From: Paenibacillus_D tarimensis_A
GTDB taxonomy: Bacteria > Bacillota > Bacilli > Paenibacillales > Paenibacillaceae
Assembly (NCBI GenBank): GCA_041281825.1
Contig: CP166298.1
Location: 5,022,001-5,086,000 of the forward strand
Length of the DNA stretch: 64,000 nt
Reading direction: 5' to 3'
The translations under genes were made by a program, and so were the position numbers. Below the pieces are notes generated by a model, which had not been told where the DNA came from, ran no database searches, and worked only from the letters and a program-made list of their open reading frames with translations. Of the stretch, positions 50,601 through 59,688 are shown one piece after another (position 1 is the stretch's first letter; each line of letters opens with the position of its first letter).

Positions 50601-51725
50601 GGGGCCGAAAGCATCTCCGTCGTCTCTTGCCTTCACGACGTTAACCTTGGCCATCCGCCCTTCCATGTCGGCGTACCATTTGTAGAGCCACCATGCGCCG
50701 TTCGGCTCATTCTGTCCGGCGAGCAGCGACCCGTACGAATTGGCAGTATTCCAATAGGGCAGCGCGCCATGAATCTTCAATTCGTCGTACCGGGCGATAT
50801 ATTGGACAAGCGAGCCGCCCATTGCGATTTCCGCGGTCGAAGCGTACTCGTTAATATCGACGGGAATCGGGAAGGGGCTCTCGCGGTCCGGATACAGAGC
50901 AGCATACACAGGCGCTTGCGCCGCTTCGAGCGCGCGGAAGGCTGCCAGGTTGCCTGGCGCGTTATTGTAAGCCTTGTTGGAAAGCAAATGCCACGATACA
51001 ATGTCGGGCAGGCAATCGTTCTGAACGCAGAACGAAAGGAGAGAGGAGAGCACATTGGACTTATAGTCAATTAAGTTCGGCCCCGATATTTTCGCGCCGG
51101 GATCGATCGCTTTAATGACCCGGTACACTTGCAGCCAGTCATTGTTGAAGGTGTTCCTGGAATTCGCACCGGTTGAATTGTTCGCATTGATGCTCGGAAA
51201 GCGGGTCGAATCCGCTTCCGGCTCGTTGTAAGGAATATACACAAATTTCTCATCCGGATTCCTGCCCGGATTTTTGGCGGCCCATGCGTCTTTGTAGGCT
51301 TTAACCGCCGTCACTACCGGTACGACCGCTTCATTGATGTACTCTTCAGCCGTCCTGGAAGGATAATACCATAAGCCGTAATAATCTTGTATTAGGATCT
51401 GGACAAAGCCTCCGCCCGCTTCAAAGAAATCGTCCGCCACCCGCAGACCGTCCCCTGAAGGATGCTGAACGCCGTTAGGAGCTTTCTGCGAAATATGCGA
51501 CGGCTTCAGAGGAATGATCGTGTTGATGTCGGGTACATTCGGTTCGCTGAGGCCGTACAAGGCCGCACTTGCCCCGTGATAGATATCGCCGAGCGACTTG
51601 TCGGCCAGGTCAACGCTGATCTCAGCCCAGGAGGATGCCCCCAAAGCGGTCGATGTTAAACCAGGGAATAAAGACATCATCAATGCGATCATCAGAACTA
51701 ACGATAACGGTTTTCTTCGTCTCAC
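47694..51725 (-). CDS. Large secreted clan-A (GH39-like) glycosidase with CBMs, cohesin-like, Big2 and discoidin-like domains
   Basis: 1343 residues from the GTG at 51725 (GGGAG at 10 bases) that begins VRRRKPLSLVLMIALMMSLF, a signal peptide cleaved near ALGA. Domains in order: GH-A barrel (about 30-500) with acid/base Glu in YIPYNEPEADS and probable nucleophile in VDINEYAS; three CBM6/35-like modules (about 500-640, 660-790, 795-950; motifs RYEAEHAEI, RIQAEFADYD, MREAEEAVVSG); a cohesin-like domain (about 990-1110, RPIIALNGTGITKIGETFDV); a Big2-like domain (about 1120-1200); and a discoidin/F5-8C-like end (about 1205-1343). Secreted polysaccharide hydrolase; products probably enter by the adjacent ABC transporter. 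Confidence 0.85.
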   Translation of the reverse strand: MRRRKPLSLVLMIALMMSLFPGLTSTALGASSWAEISVDLADKSLGDIYHGASAALYGLSEPNVPDINTIIPLKPSHISQKAPNGVQHPSGDGLRVADDFFEAGGGFVQILIQDYYGLWYYPSRTAEEYINEAVVPVVTAVKAYKDAWAAKNPGRNPDEKFVYIPYNEPEADSTRFPSINANNSTGANSRNTFNNDWLQVYRVIKAIDPGAKISGPNLIDYKSNVLSSLLSFCVQNDCLPDIVSWHLLSNKAYNNAPGNLAAFRALEAAQAPVYAALYPDRESPFPIPVDINEYASTAEIAMGGSLVQYIARYDELKIHGALPYWNTANSYGSLLAGQNEPNGAWWLYKWYADMEGRMAKVNVVKARDDGDAFGPGLYGLSTVDDNRRQVNLIFGGTRGQGRIVFNNVTGHANSPEFFAGKDKVHITVWYAGYTGLTGFLTEPAQIIDGNFDVVNGSVTLPVTMDDSTAAYYAVMTEAADSEPYTVWTKRYEAEHAEIRTNVLNPTSVYPRANSGNASSNGQHIGGIDHPDSVVKFTSVTVPKDGLYRLDIVEGSGSTAALPAQSGGGLSTQRQNSEFFIKIDNEPSEKMVLRADYSWRQHGMVSRYVNLTVGTHSIAISKYNQDTGEMGQGAATLDAIELTYNGVMGAQPSYRIQAEFADYDTNKGLRRESLLPGFEGAGYVTGYGASGGNPNKSGSSGGAGADSGAKTRFALSVLEDGMYEVTFKLATQNTGTLMIDHDRSNVMNIPLNNTNGEWRTWTVRMFLRTGINLIDIRSTANLSMDYVEAVFANNQAIFMREAEEAVVSGTPAEGEQPLIREDVFAKYASGGKYVSGITSYDGQERYLEIPDIYAPEAGRYKLVVTYANGEYSGSHSYNNNVVERYAQVSVNGAEPETIYFKNTISWQQYASITIDADLQQGMNTIRFSNNNTYDGGSNPYGGSNASGTAPFEYTVMVPKQYTPAFDKFELYPLPELTSENGKKNTGRPIIALNGTGITKIGETFDVTLKLVNLPGNTKEVKLTLAFDPEHVTYVSAETLMSGVKVTEEPANASGEVTLTLKSTPEFHSGDVVKLHWKANESDANHTDIFVRNARVVKAQPSPLYDLSFPVSIYADVAQIHVSGSGGANEIAVNKGTLLMAAEVLPANANQDVIWSVTSVDGSPTDLAAIGAGGLLQAAGNGKDGEVKVTAEAKDGSGIRGEAVIRISNQLLQLNGTLFGLDPAWSPGGEYDKAFDGDINTFYDYFAGNGGYTGIDLGEGNEAVISQIRFYPRNSFPARMVGGKFQGSNEGPDSGFVDLYTIPSSPPVEWNEVTITDPSAYRYLRYLSPNGGHGNIAELEFFTNP

Positions 51726-51836
51726 TACATTCACGCTCCCTTTTATTTTTACTCGAGGTTCAGTTCCAGACGGTTGTTGAGTGGACAAGGATCGGCTTTT
51801 CTCCCGTCCGGACCCGGGTTACCTTTCTTCAAACAT

Positions 51837-52658
51837 TCAGCCTTTTACCGATCCGGCCGTAATGCCGCTCACAAACTGCTTCTGCAGCATGATAAAGACT
51901 GCGATCACCGGTACGGAAGCCATCACCACCGCGGCGAACATGATCGGGTAATTGGTCAAGTACCGGCCCATATATTTGGACAACCCCAGAGAAATCGTCT
52001 TGATCTCTTCGCTCCGGATATAGAGCAGCGGATTATAAAAATCATTCCATATAAACAATAAATTCAGGATGAGCACCGTGCTTACTGCAGGCATGCAGAG
52101 CGGCAGAACCACCTTGCGAAACGCCTGGAATTCGTTGCAGCCGTCTATAACGGCCGCCTCGTCCAATTCCCTCGGAATGGTCCGGAAAAATCCGCTCAGA
52201 ATGAAAATCGAGAAGCCCATCGTAGACGCAATGTAAATAATGATGACAGACCAGATCGTGTTCACAAGCCCCAGCTTGGCAATCATCAAATAGGTCGGAA
52301 TCATCACCGCCTGCGCCGGTACGATAATTCCGAAAATAAAGTAGATATACAGCTTGTCGCCGAATTTAAAATCGTTTCGCGTCACCGCATAGGACGTTAT
52401 CGTGCCCAGGAAGAGAACCGCCGCCAAGGAAATCGCCGAAATGACGATCGTGTTTTTAAAATAGACCAGCATGTCCCCTTGAATGAACGCGGTATGAAAG
52501 TTTTCAAAAACAGGCGTTTTCGGTACTGAAAAGGGGTTATTGAACAGCTCGCCCGACGTCTTGAACGCACCGAAAAACACGACCGCGAGCGGCGTTAAGA
52601 CGACAAGCGAGAAAAGGAGCAATGCGGCGTACTGTAATGGCAATAATTTATCTCTCAT
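51837..52658 (-). CDS. CUT1 sugar ABC transporter permease (MalG-type)
   Basis: 273 residues, six helices. The EAA loop is ELDEAAVIDGCNEFQAFRKV with VLPLCMP, typical of the MalG side of CUT1 importers. Follows its partner by 11 bases. No ATPase in the operon: CUT1 systems in Paenibacillus usually share MsmX. Confidence 0.93.
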   Translation of the reverse strand: MRDKLLPLQYAALLLFSLVVLTPLAVVFFGAFKTSGELFNNPFSVPKTPVFENFHTAFIQGDMLVYFKNTIVISAISLAAVLFLGTITSYAVTRNDFKFGDKLYIYFIFGIIVPAQAVMIPTYLMIAKLGLVNTIWSVIIIYIASTMGFSIFILSGFFRTIPRELDEAAVIDGCNEFQAFRKVVLPLCMPAVSTVLILNLLFIWNDFYNPLLYIRSEEIKTISLGLSKYMGRYLTNYPIMFAAVVMASVPVIAVFIMLQKQFVSGITAGSVKG

Positions 52659-52669
52659 CAGGCTCTCCC

Positions 52670-53584
52670 TTAGTAACCGATGTCTTTGGCCCGGAATAAC
52701 CGGATCTGTACGAAGCCGACGATCATGATCACGACGAGCAGCACAAGCGAGACGGCCGATGCGTATCCCATTTCACCGTAAGTGAAGCCGATTTTGTAAA
52801 TGAGCGTCCCGAGTACTTCCGTTGAGCTGCTGATCGGCCCTCCCGGCGGCGTGATGATATAAATCAGATCGAAAACCTTAAGGCTGCCCGTCGTCGACAG
52901 GACGACATTCATCATGATCGCCGGCTTCAGTAAAGGGACCGTCACATGGAGGAGTTTCCTGAAACGGTTCGCTCCGTCGATATCGGCGGCCTCATACAGG
53001 GAATCCGGAATCGTGAGCAGCCCTGCGATAAAGATCACCATGGAGTATCCCACATATTGCCAAGCGTTGACGAATGCGATGGAGAAGAGTGCGGTACCGG
53101 GGTCTCCCAGCCAATTGCGCGACATGAACCCGAGTCCAACCGATTGAAGAAACGAATTGAGATATCCATTCATCGGATCGAACATATACGACCAGACAAG
53201 CGCAAGGGTCACATTGGAGAGAACGACAGGGAGCAGGAAAATCGTTTTGAAGACGTTCCCGCCCCGCAGCTTTTTGACCAACACCAGGGCAAACAGCAAA
53301 GCCAGCGTCAATTGGACCAGCACGACTGTAATCATATATACGATGTTGTGCCAAAGCGCGCCCGCAAACTCCGTGTCATCGGTAAACAATCGGATGAAAT
53401 TATCCAAACCGACGAACCGCATTTTCGTATTACCGCCGTTCCAGTCGAACAGGCTCAGATATAAATTGCCGACAATAGGCAGCAGAAAAAATGAAGTATA
53501 GATGACAAGCGCGGGCAGCGTAAACAACAGCAGAATAAGGTTTCTTCGGTTCCGGGCGGAAATCAGGCCGTATTTTTTCATCAT
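52670..53584 (-). CDS. CUT1 sugar ABC transporter permease (MalF-type)
   Basis: 304 residues from the ATG at 53584 (AAGGTG, 6 bases); the frame extends to 53647 over the binding-protein gene. Six helices; EAA loop SLYEAADIDGANRFRKLLHV with TVPLLKP. Starts 10 bases after the binding-protein stop. Pairs with the following permease. Confidence 0.93.
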   Translation of the reverse strand: MMKKYGLISARNRRNLILLLFTLPALVIYTSFFLLPIVGNLYLSLFDWNGGNTKMRFVGLDNFIRLFTDDTEFAGALWHNIVYMITVVLVQLTLALLFALVLVKKLRGGNVFKTIFLLPVVLSNVTLALVWSYMFDPMNGYLNSFLQSVGLGFMSRNWLGDPGTALFSIAFVNAWQYVGYSMVIFIAGLLTIPDSLYEAADIDGANRFRKLLHVTVPLLKPAIMMNVVLSTTGSLKVFDLIYIITPPGGPISSSTEVLGTLIYKIGFTYGEMGYASAVSLVLLVVIMIVGFVQIRLFRAKDIGY

Positions 53585-53594
53585 TTGAGTCACC

Positions 53595-54899
53595 TTACTT
53601 CCTCGCTTCGTCGATCGCTTTCTGAATCTCCTCCAGCGTCTTGTCAAGCTCTTGTCCGGCCAAATACTTGTTTACGGCTTCAAGGATCTTTACTTGCAGC
53701 GATTCGGTCGATACGGTGTGCGGCCAATAGAGCGTGGCATCGTCCCGGGTGACGACGGCTGCGATTTTTTGGCTTACCGGGTCGGTGATTGCGGCATCCT
53801 TGACGGAAGGCACGGCCTTAGCGCCTGCGGACAGCTTCTCCTGGTTCGCTTTGCCGTTCATGAACGCTACGAATTTCTTAGCTTCCTCCGGATGCTTCGT
53901 CTTATTGTTAATAACACGGTAGGTGCCGACATTAATGTTCGGTACCGTCTTGCCGCTGCCCGGCACGATCATGAAGTCGATATCATTGTCCGGATTGCGC
54001 TCCATGATGCTGGCAATATCCCACGTTCCCGTAATGATCATCGCCGCTTTGCCTTGGCCGACCAGATCCTTCGCCTGCTCGTGCTTGATTCCCGTCCAAT
54101 CCTTCGGCAAGTAGCCGTTATCGACAAGCAATCGGTGCTTCTGAATCGAATCGACAAAAGCGGGATCGTCGATCTTCACCTCGCCGCTTTCCAGCTTGGC
54201 GGTCCAAGCCGCATCGGCTCCGTTATTCGACATCAGGGAGCCCCAGAAAAATTGCGGCACCCACCATTCCGAATCCATCGCGATTGGAATAATGCCTTTA
54301 TCCTTCAAAGCTTCGCATACCGCGATAAATTCGTCCCATGTTTGCGGAACTGTCAGCCCGTGTTCTTCAAACATCGTTTTGTTGTACAGCAATCCGTCGC
54401 TATGCATCAGTTCAGGCACGCCGTACATTTTGCCGTCGATCGTAACGGGCTTCAGGGATGCAGGCAAATATTCATTTAGAAACGCTTCCCCGGTTAAATC
54501 CAGATACACTTGGTCGTCAAGCGCGGCGAATTCGGCAAACAAGCTTGGGGACCACGTATCGAACACGTCCATTTTCTCTCCGCCGAGAAGACGTGTCTTG
54601 ATGCCTGCCGTATAGTTTGCATTTTGGATGAAATCCGTATCGATTTTGATGCCCGGATTCTGGGCTTCGAAGTCGGCGATCGCGTCATAATAGGCTTTGC
54701 CCGCTTGCGCCGTATCCAGCAAATAGCTGGAATAACGAAGCGTAACCTGCTTCCCGTTCTGTTCATTGCCCGCCTGTTCCCCTGTCCCTTCACCGGTCGA
54801 ATCGGCAGGCTTATTGCCGCCGGAACAAGCTGTCAAAGCGATCATAAGTATTGCTGAAACAATAACGGCAAACCATCTTTTATTAACAGCGCTCATCAT
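53595..54899 (-). CDS. CUT1 extracellular sugar-binding lipoprotein
   Basis: 434 residues. Lipobox MIALTACSGG, then an SBP type 1 fold (VTLRYSSYLLDTAQAGKAYY, YGVPELMHSDGLLYNKTMFE, GKAAMIITGTWDIASIMERN, FVAFMNGKANQEKLSAGAKA). Anchored outside the membrane, it captures oligosaccharides for the two permeases. A possible promoter (TTCGAA-16-TACAAT) lies 30-60 bases upstream, after the terminator of the regulator operon. Confidence 0.93.
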   Translation of the reverse strand: MMSAVNKRWFAVIVSAILMIALTACSGGNKPADSTGEGTGEQAGNEQNGKQVTLRYSSYLLDTAQAGKAYYDAIADFEAQNPGIKIDTDFIQNANYTAGIKTRLLGGEKMDVFDTWSPSLFAEFAALDDQVYLDLTGEAFLNEYLPASLKPVTIDGKMYGVPELMHSDGLLYNKTMFEEHGLTVPQTWDEFIAVCEALKDKGIIPIAMDSEWWVPQFFWGSLMSNNGADAAWTAKLESGEVKIDDPAFVDSIQKHRLLVDNGYLPKDWTGIKHEQAKDLVGQGKAAMIITGTWDIASIMERNPDNDIDFMIVPGSGKTVPNINVGTYRVINNKTKHPEEAKKFVAFMNGKANQEKLSAGAKAVPSVKDAAITDPVSQKIAAVVTRDDATLYWPHTVSTESLQVKILEAVNKYLAGQELDKTLEEIQKAIDEARK

Positions 54900-55025
54900 C
54901 CTGATTTCCCCCTTCGGTTATTCATTGCAAGTTTTATTGTATAGAGGCTGCCTCTCCTTCGAAATGAACACCGTTTACCGGATCTGATACTTTTTTGACT
55001 TGTTCTCCCTGCCGGAAGTGCCGAT

Positions 55026-55050
55026 AAAAAAAGGCATGGAGCGTCCATGC
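55026..55050 (-). terminator. Intrinsic terminator after the response regulator
   Basis: GCATGGA/TCCATGC stem with a 3-base loop and seven T on the minus strand, 28 bases after the response regulator stop. Confidence 0.85.
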
Positions 55051-55077
55051 ACTATTTTGACTTTCTCATCCACTTTT

Positions 55078-56685
55078 TTACGCTTTGCGGTATTCCTCGG
55101 GACTAACACCGACGATTCTTTTAAAAATTTTGCTGAAATAAGTGTAATTCGGATAGCCGACCTTTTCGGCGACTTCATAGACTTTCATATGTCTGGATTC
55201 AAGATAAAATTTCGCTTTGTCGATCCGCACTTTGGTCAAAAAACGGATGAAATTGTCCCCAGACTCTTGTTTGAACACCCGGCTTAAGTAAGACGGATTG
55301 ACGTTGATTTGACCCGCGACGCTCTGCAGCGAGATATCCTCCGCATAGTAGTCCATAATAATGTCGATCGCCATGTCCACGTAGCTCCGCTGTTCGGCTT
55401 CCGCATTCTGCCCCTGATAACGGTCAATCAGATAGCTTTCGGCGAAGGCATGAAGCTCCTGCAACGTATCCGATTCCAAAATGGCTTCATAGGCCGTTTT
55501 GCCCTCGGTCGCTTTATTATGGGGTGCGGGAAGGTACGTCCCGATCCATTCGATCAACCGGATATACATCTGGCGGATCGCTTGTTCGGCAATATTTTCT
55601 GCCGATATCCTTTGCTCCAGCATCCGGATGCAAGCCAAGCCGTTCTCAAGATTCATCGTTTTCAGCGCCATCCGGAATGCCTTTTCGTCTTCGCGATTCA
55701 ACAGATTAGCGTTATTGTTTCGTACCGGCCCCGACATGATGTCATCCGAGTATATTGCGCGGCCGCCCCCTTGAAAAAAACGTTCCCGAACGGCGTTATC
55801 CGCTTCCTTGCAGGCGGCTTTCAAACGGCTGTAACCGGATACGACCGTACTTACGCCGACCGTAACCGACAGATTCATGAAATCGCACATCGCCTCAATT
55901 ATTTTGCGGCATAACCGGTCCGCACTCTCTTTCCAGGCTACTTCAGCCGCTTCGCGAGAGTCGGGATTGACGAACACCAAATACTCCCTGGAGCTTTCAA
56001 TAATAATCTCCTTGTTCCACTTGGAAGGGATTATTTCTTCCAAAATATTGACGATGGAATACCGGAGCAGCTTTTCATCCTTCTCGACATATTTGCTGCG
56101 GATCTTTTCGAACCGGTCAATCGATAGCATCATCACATGAAGAGGTTCAGGCTGAAGCCTTACGTTCAATGCCTTCATATCCTCCATAAAATCCCTCTCG
56201 GATTTCAAGCCGCTGATCAGCTCCTTGAATGCACTCTCCTTCAGGTAGCCGACCGTTTGTTGATAGGCGCCTGCCATAGGGGTAGAATTTCTCCGGAGAC
56301 TTTCGTCATCCTTGGCGAGTTGTCTGATTCTGCCCAGCACTTCAAACAGCTGATGCTGCTTGAGGTCGCTCTTGATCAAATAATCGACGGCACCGAGCTT
56401 CATGGCATCCTTGACGTAGCGGAACTCCTCCATACAGCTTAAAATGACATATCTGCATGACTTAAGCCGCAGGGACGCTTGCCGGATCAGTTCGATTCCA
56501 TCCATCACCGGCATCTTGATATCCGTTATGATCAAATCCGGAGGGTCGGTCTGAGCGAGATCAAGCGCCTCTCTGCCGTTCGATGCTTCTCCGGCAACCG
56601 TAAATCCATGCTCTTCCCAAGAAATCATCGATTTCAAGCCGATTCGCATCAGCAGCTCGTCATCGACAATCAATACTTTCATCAT
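55078..56685 (-). CDS. YesN-like response regulator with AraC output
   Basis: 535 residues from the ATG at 56685; GGGGGCTGG lies upstream inside the kinase gene. Receiver domain 1-120 with phospho-Asp in LIITDIKMPVMDG and Lys in DYLIKSDLKQ; a long helical linker; AraC double helix-turn-helix at about 430-535 (LQSVAGQINVNPSYLSRVFK, VYEVAEKVGYPNYTYFSKIF). Overlaps the kinase by 26 bases. Expected to activate the ABC transporter and glycosidase genes downstream. Confidence 0.92.
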   Translation of the reverse strand: MMKVLIVDDELLMRIGLKSMISWEEHGFTVAGEASNGREALDLAQTDPPDLIITDIKMPVMDGIELIRQASLRLKSCRYVILSCMEEFRYVKDAMKLGAVDYLIKSDLKQHQLFEVLGRIRQLAKDDESLRRNSTPMAGAYQQTVGYLKESAFKELISGLKSERDFMEDMKALNVRLQPEPLHVMMLSIDRFEKIRSKYVEKDEKLLRYSIVNILEEIIPSKWNKEIIIESSREYLVFVNPDSREAAEVAWKESADRLCRKIIEAMCDFMNLSVTVGVSTVVSGYSRLKAACKEADNAVRERFFQGGGRAIYSDDIMSGPVRNNNANLLNREDEKAFRMALKTMNLENGLACIRMLEQRISAENIAEQAIRQMYIRLIEWIGTYLPAPHNKATEGKTAYEAILESDTLQELHAFAESYLIDRYQGQNAEAEQRSYVDMAIDIIMDYYAEDISLQSVAGQINVNPSYLSRVFKQESGDNFIRFLTKVRIDKAKFYLESRHMKVYEVAEKVGYPNYTYFSKIFKRIVGVSPEEYRKA

Positions 56686-58462
56686 CCTGTTCCAGCCCCC
56701 TGCCCCTACCTGGTTCAATATTGGGAATGCGAATATAAAACGTCGTTCCTTTTCCCTTCTCGCTGGTAAAACGAACCCCGTAAGCGGGACCGAAACGCTT
56801 CTGAATCCTGCTGTTCACATTGCCTACTCCGATACCGTTAAACGCTTCGGTCCCGTTCGAGATTCCTCTCTTTAACGCTTCAATCGCCGCCCTGTCCATG
56901 CCAATGCCGTTATCCGCTACGGAAATGACGATATCGCCGTCTTCGCGATAGACAGCAATACGGATACTTCCGTCATCGTCATTTTCCGGAAGGGCGTGGA
57001 ATATGGCGTTTTCTACGATGGGTTGAATCGTTAACTTCAAGATTTTGCAATCCAGCAGCCCTTCGTCCACATCATACTCGACCCGGATCCGGTTATAGTA
57101 ACGGACTTTTTGGATCGTAACGTAATGTCTGATGTTCTCCAGCTCGTCCCCGATCGTGACCAGGGTGCCGACTTTGCTGGTCGTGTAACGAAGCATCGAG
57201 ATTAACGCCTCCGTCATCTGGACGATCTTGTCCGAGCGCTGCATGGAAGCGATCCATTTGACGGAACCGAGTGTGTTGTACAGGAAGTGAGGGTTGATCT
57301 GCGCTTGCAGCGCCTGGATTTCCGCTTCCGCCTTTTCCTTCTCCTCCTGGTAAATGCGTTCGACTAGCCGTTTCAATTCCTGCGACATCAGCGTGAAGCG
57401 ATTGGCAAACAGGCCGATCTCGTCATTCGATCGGATCGACGGCAGCGGCTCGAATTGACCCCTTTCCACCGAGGTCATGCTGCGCATTAAGATTTTGATG
57501 GGACGTGTAATTCGGGTCGATACATAATAGGAGCTTAGAACGGCAAACAAAATGAGCAGAATCGCAATTATAATCAAATTCCGCCGAAGGATGTCCCCTT
57601 CGGCGGACAGTTCACCGAGCGGCATATGCAGAATCGTAGTCCAGTTGCGATGTTCGAACGGCATTAAGGCGACGATGTAATCCGTGTTGCCGGAACGAAG
57701 AACGGCCTCGCCGGAAGTCCCGTCGATGCGGTCCAGACGAACCGGGAAAACATCGGCAAACGGTTTCCCGAGCGTCCCGTAATCGCTGTTGTACACGATA
57801 TTCCGGTGCTCGTCGAGAATCGTAAACGCCGTACGCCGGGATTCGAGCAGCCGTCCGTTGACTTTATCGATGAAGTCGAGATCAATGCTGATCACCATCA
57901 CGCCGAGCAATTTGCCGTTATTCATATCGAAGATTTTGCGAAGACTGGAAACAGCCCAGTTACGTTCGCTTTTGATCTGCAAGTCCCGGTGCGTTGGCAG
58001 GTAACCTGCGGCATCGGGAGACTGAAGGAATGCCTCAAACCATGGTTCCTTGAGAGCGCTATACGTATAGTTGATAGGCTTGTTAGAGCTGATATATAGA
58101 TCCCTGCCGCCGTTCAAGTTATAAATATAGACGGAAAATGCGCGGTCCTTCATCATAATGTAATTCATCAGCAGACGATGGACCTGATTTTCGTGGACTT
58201 TATTGCTGTCCCGCAAATAGTTTTGTATCGGGTAATTGTCTTGTTCCGAGTAAGAGACATAGCTGTTCACACCATAGCTCGCTAACATGGATATTTTCTC
58301 CGCCTCGTTCAAATATTCGTCAACGCTGGAATTCGCCTGTCTGGCTATTTCCTGAAGCAGATCCGCATACTTCTCCACCAGCAGCTTCTGAGAAGAAAGA
58401 TAAGAGCTGTACGACATGACGAGGATCGGCAATATGATAACGATTAGAAACAAAAAGACCAT
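56660..58462 (-). CDS. YesM-like sensor histidine kinase
   Basis: 600 residues from the ATG at 58462 (AGGA 5 bases upstream). TM1 about 1-20, a dCache-like extracellular sensor to about 280, TM2 about 283-303, HAMP, then His_kinase with phospho-His in INPHFLYNTLGSVKW and HATPase (IVENAIFHALPE, ISVADNGIGMD). As written the protein begins inside TM1. Upstream, GGAGGG is followed by TTG and LRK, and one extra A in the A4 run at 58492-58495 would give MLRKRKRFIGIRTKMVF, a normal basic N-terminus; the true start is probably that TTG at 58503. Partner of the overlapping response regulator. Confidence 0.9.
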   Translation of the reverse strand: MVFLFLIVIILPILVMSYSSYLSSQKLLVEKYADLLQEIARQANSSVDEYLNEAEKISMLASYGVNSYVSYSEQDNYPIQNYLRDSNKVHENQVHRLLMNYIMMKDRAFSVYIYNLNGGRDLYISSNKPINYTYSALKEPWFEAFLQSPDAAGYLPTHRDLQIKSERNWAVSSLRKIFDMNNGKLLGVMVISIDLDFIDKVNGRLLESRRTAFTILDEHRNIVYNSDYGTLGKPFADVFPVRLDRIDGTSGEAVLRSGNTDYIVALMPFEHRNWTTILHMPLGELSAEGDILRRNLIIIAILLILFAVLSSYYVSTRITRPIKILMRSMTSVERGQFEPLPSIRSNDEIGLFANRFTLMSQELKRLVERIYQEEKEKAEAEIQALQAQINPHFLYNTLGSVKWIASMQRSDKIVQMTEALISMLRYTTSKVGTLVTIGDELENIRHYVTIQKVRYYNRIRVEYDVDEGLLDCKILKLTIQPIVENAIFHALPENDDDGSIRIAVYREDGDIVISVADNGIGMDRAAIEALKRGISNGTEAFNGIGVGNVNSRIQKRFGPAYGVRFTSEKGKGTTFYIRIPNIEPGRGRGLEQDDESIDCR

Positions 58463-58594
58463 TTTGGTCCTAATGCCGATAAAGCGCTTTCTTTTCGTAG
58501 CAATGCCCTCCCTCCAATGTTATATGTACGTGATACATGAATTACCGCTATTGGCCGAGCTCCACAATCCGCATGAAATTCGGACATTGCTGCG

Positions 58595-59377
58595 TCATGA
58601 TTTACGACCGCCCGGGCCGCAAAATACGACCTCCTGAACGGCCATTTCCGTCTTCCTGTAGGCTTCCTCTATGCCTAATTCGTATATTAACGACTTCATG
58701 ACATTTTTCGCTTTCAGTACGGCTTGGATAGACTGCTTGAATGGGAAAGGTGTCAGCACAATTTCTCTTTCGTTCAACCAACGCGCGGTTAAAAGCTCGC
58801 CCGCCTGTTCGTTAAAGAGCTCGGAACCTTTAATGCCATCACGATACCATGGATGCTCCCGTTCTTTGGCCGCGCCGGGCTCATTCAGACAAACATAAAG
58901 CGAGAGATCGTCGCATAATTGCAGAAGCAGGAAATGCTTGTTGATCGCCTCCCAATCGGTCAACTGTAAATCGAATATTATTCTTTCTTGTCTCTCCTGT
59001 TCATATTGAACAAAAGCGATACATTCCGGATGGTTGGGGTCAGGAAAAAAAGAAGCGTAATGCAGGCTGCACAGAAGCCCGGCGTAGCGGCTTTGAGCTT
59101 CAATCTCATCCAACCCCGTCTTATAATGGGTCAACTTCGGCAGCAAAGGATAGTCGCTGAAAGAGAAAGGAGCTTTAGTCCTGTCGTTCCAGACCGGCGT
59201 ATCGTCCAGCCGGATATGGCTGCGGTCATGCTCATAAACGGCCAGAAGAACCTCCTCCTGCCGCTCGTCATCCGCAAGCAAGGCCGTGCTCAACCCTGAG
59301 GCAAGCTGTCCGGACAAATGGGCGTGGTCGTGCTGCTTGATCATATAAAACGCTTGATCGGTTTCCCGAACGATCAT
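58595..59377 (-). CDS. DUF3891 family protein
   Basis: 260 residues from the ATG at 59377 (AGGAGG, 9 bases). MIVRETDQAFYMIKQHDHAH with LSGQLA is the DUF3891 opening; conserved His-rich core VYEHDRSHIRLDD, SLHYASFF and LQLCDDLSLYVC. The repeated His/Asp pattern suggests a metal-dependent HD-like hydrolase, but function is not known. Follows the 92-residue gene by 19 bases on the same strand. Confidence 0.85.
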   Translation of the reverse strand: MIVRETDQAFYMIKQHDHAHLSGQLASGLSTALLADDERQEEVLLAVYEHDRSHIRLDDTPVWNDRTKAPFSFSDYPLLPKLTHYKTGLDEIEAQSRYAGLLCSLHYASFFPDPNHPECIAFVQYEQERQERIIFDLQLTDWEAINKHFLLLQLCDDLSLYVCLNEPGAAKEREHPWYRDGIKGSELFNEQAGELLTARWLNEREIVLTPFPFKQSIQAVLKAKNVMKSLIYELGIEEAYRKTEMAVQEVVFCGPGGRKS

Positions 59378-59396
59378 CTCCACATTCCTCCTTTTT

Positions 59397-59675
59397 TCAA
59401 TCAAGTACCTTGAAAGCTTCGATGAAGCTTTCCGGGTTTTCCTTCACCGGGTAAGAGTATACGCCGCGTTTCGTGTGCAAATACAAAAGCCCCTCATCGT
59501 TTCCCATCTGGCGGTAGGACATATCGAACACTTCGCTAATAAGGAACTCCCGGTGCTTAGTGACGATTTTATCTACATACAAGTATATCTGACGGTGCTC
59601 CACTACCGTTGTATCTTCAATGCCGTTAACTTCCCTTAGAACTTTATAATAGGGCTGCACTGCGATCCAATCCAT
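59397..59675 (-). CDS. 92-residue protein of unknown function behind a leader repeat
   Basis: ATG at 59675 with AGGAGG 6 bases upstream that abuts the leader repeat at 59689-59757; the frame is open further upstream through the repeat but lacks an SD there. Begins MDWIAVQPYYKVLREVNGIE; the middle IYLYVDKIVTKHREFLISEV and YLHTKRGVYSYPVKENP suggest a small PH-like beta fold. Likely one unit with the DUF3891 gene. Confidence 0.75.
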   Translation of the reverse strand: MDWIAVQPYYKVLREVNGIEDTTVVEHRQIYLYVDKIVTKHREFLISEVFDMSYRQMGNDEGLLYLHTKRGVYSYPVKENPESFIEAFKVLD

Positions 59676-59688
59676 GATTCGCCTCCTT

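Noticed and set aside
49506..51074. 522-codon plus-strand open frame over the secreted glycosidase
   Set aside because: Shadow of a well-supported gene with signal peptide and domains; arginine-rich composition and no SD.
53652..54479. 275-codon plus-strand open frame over the sugar-binding protein gene
   Set aside because: Shadow of a lipoprotein gene with a clear lipobox and binding-protein fold.
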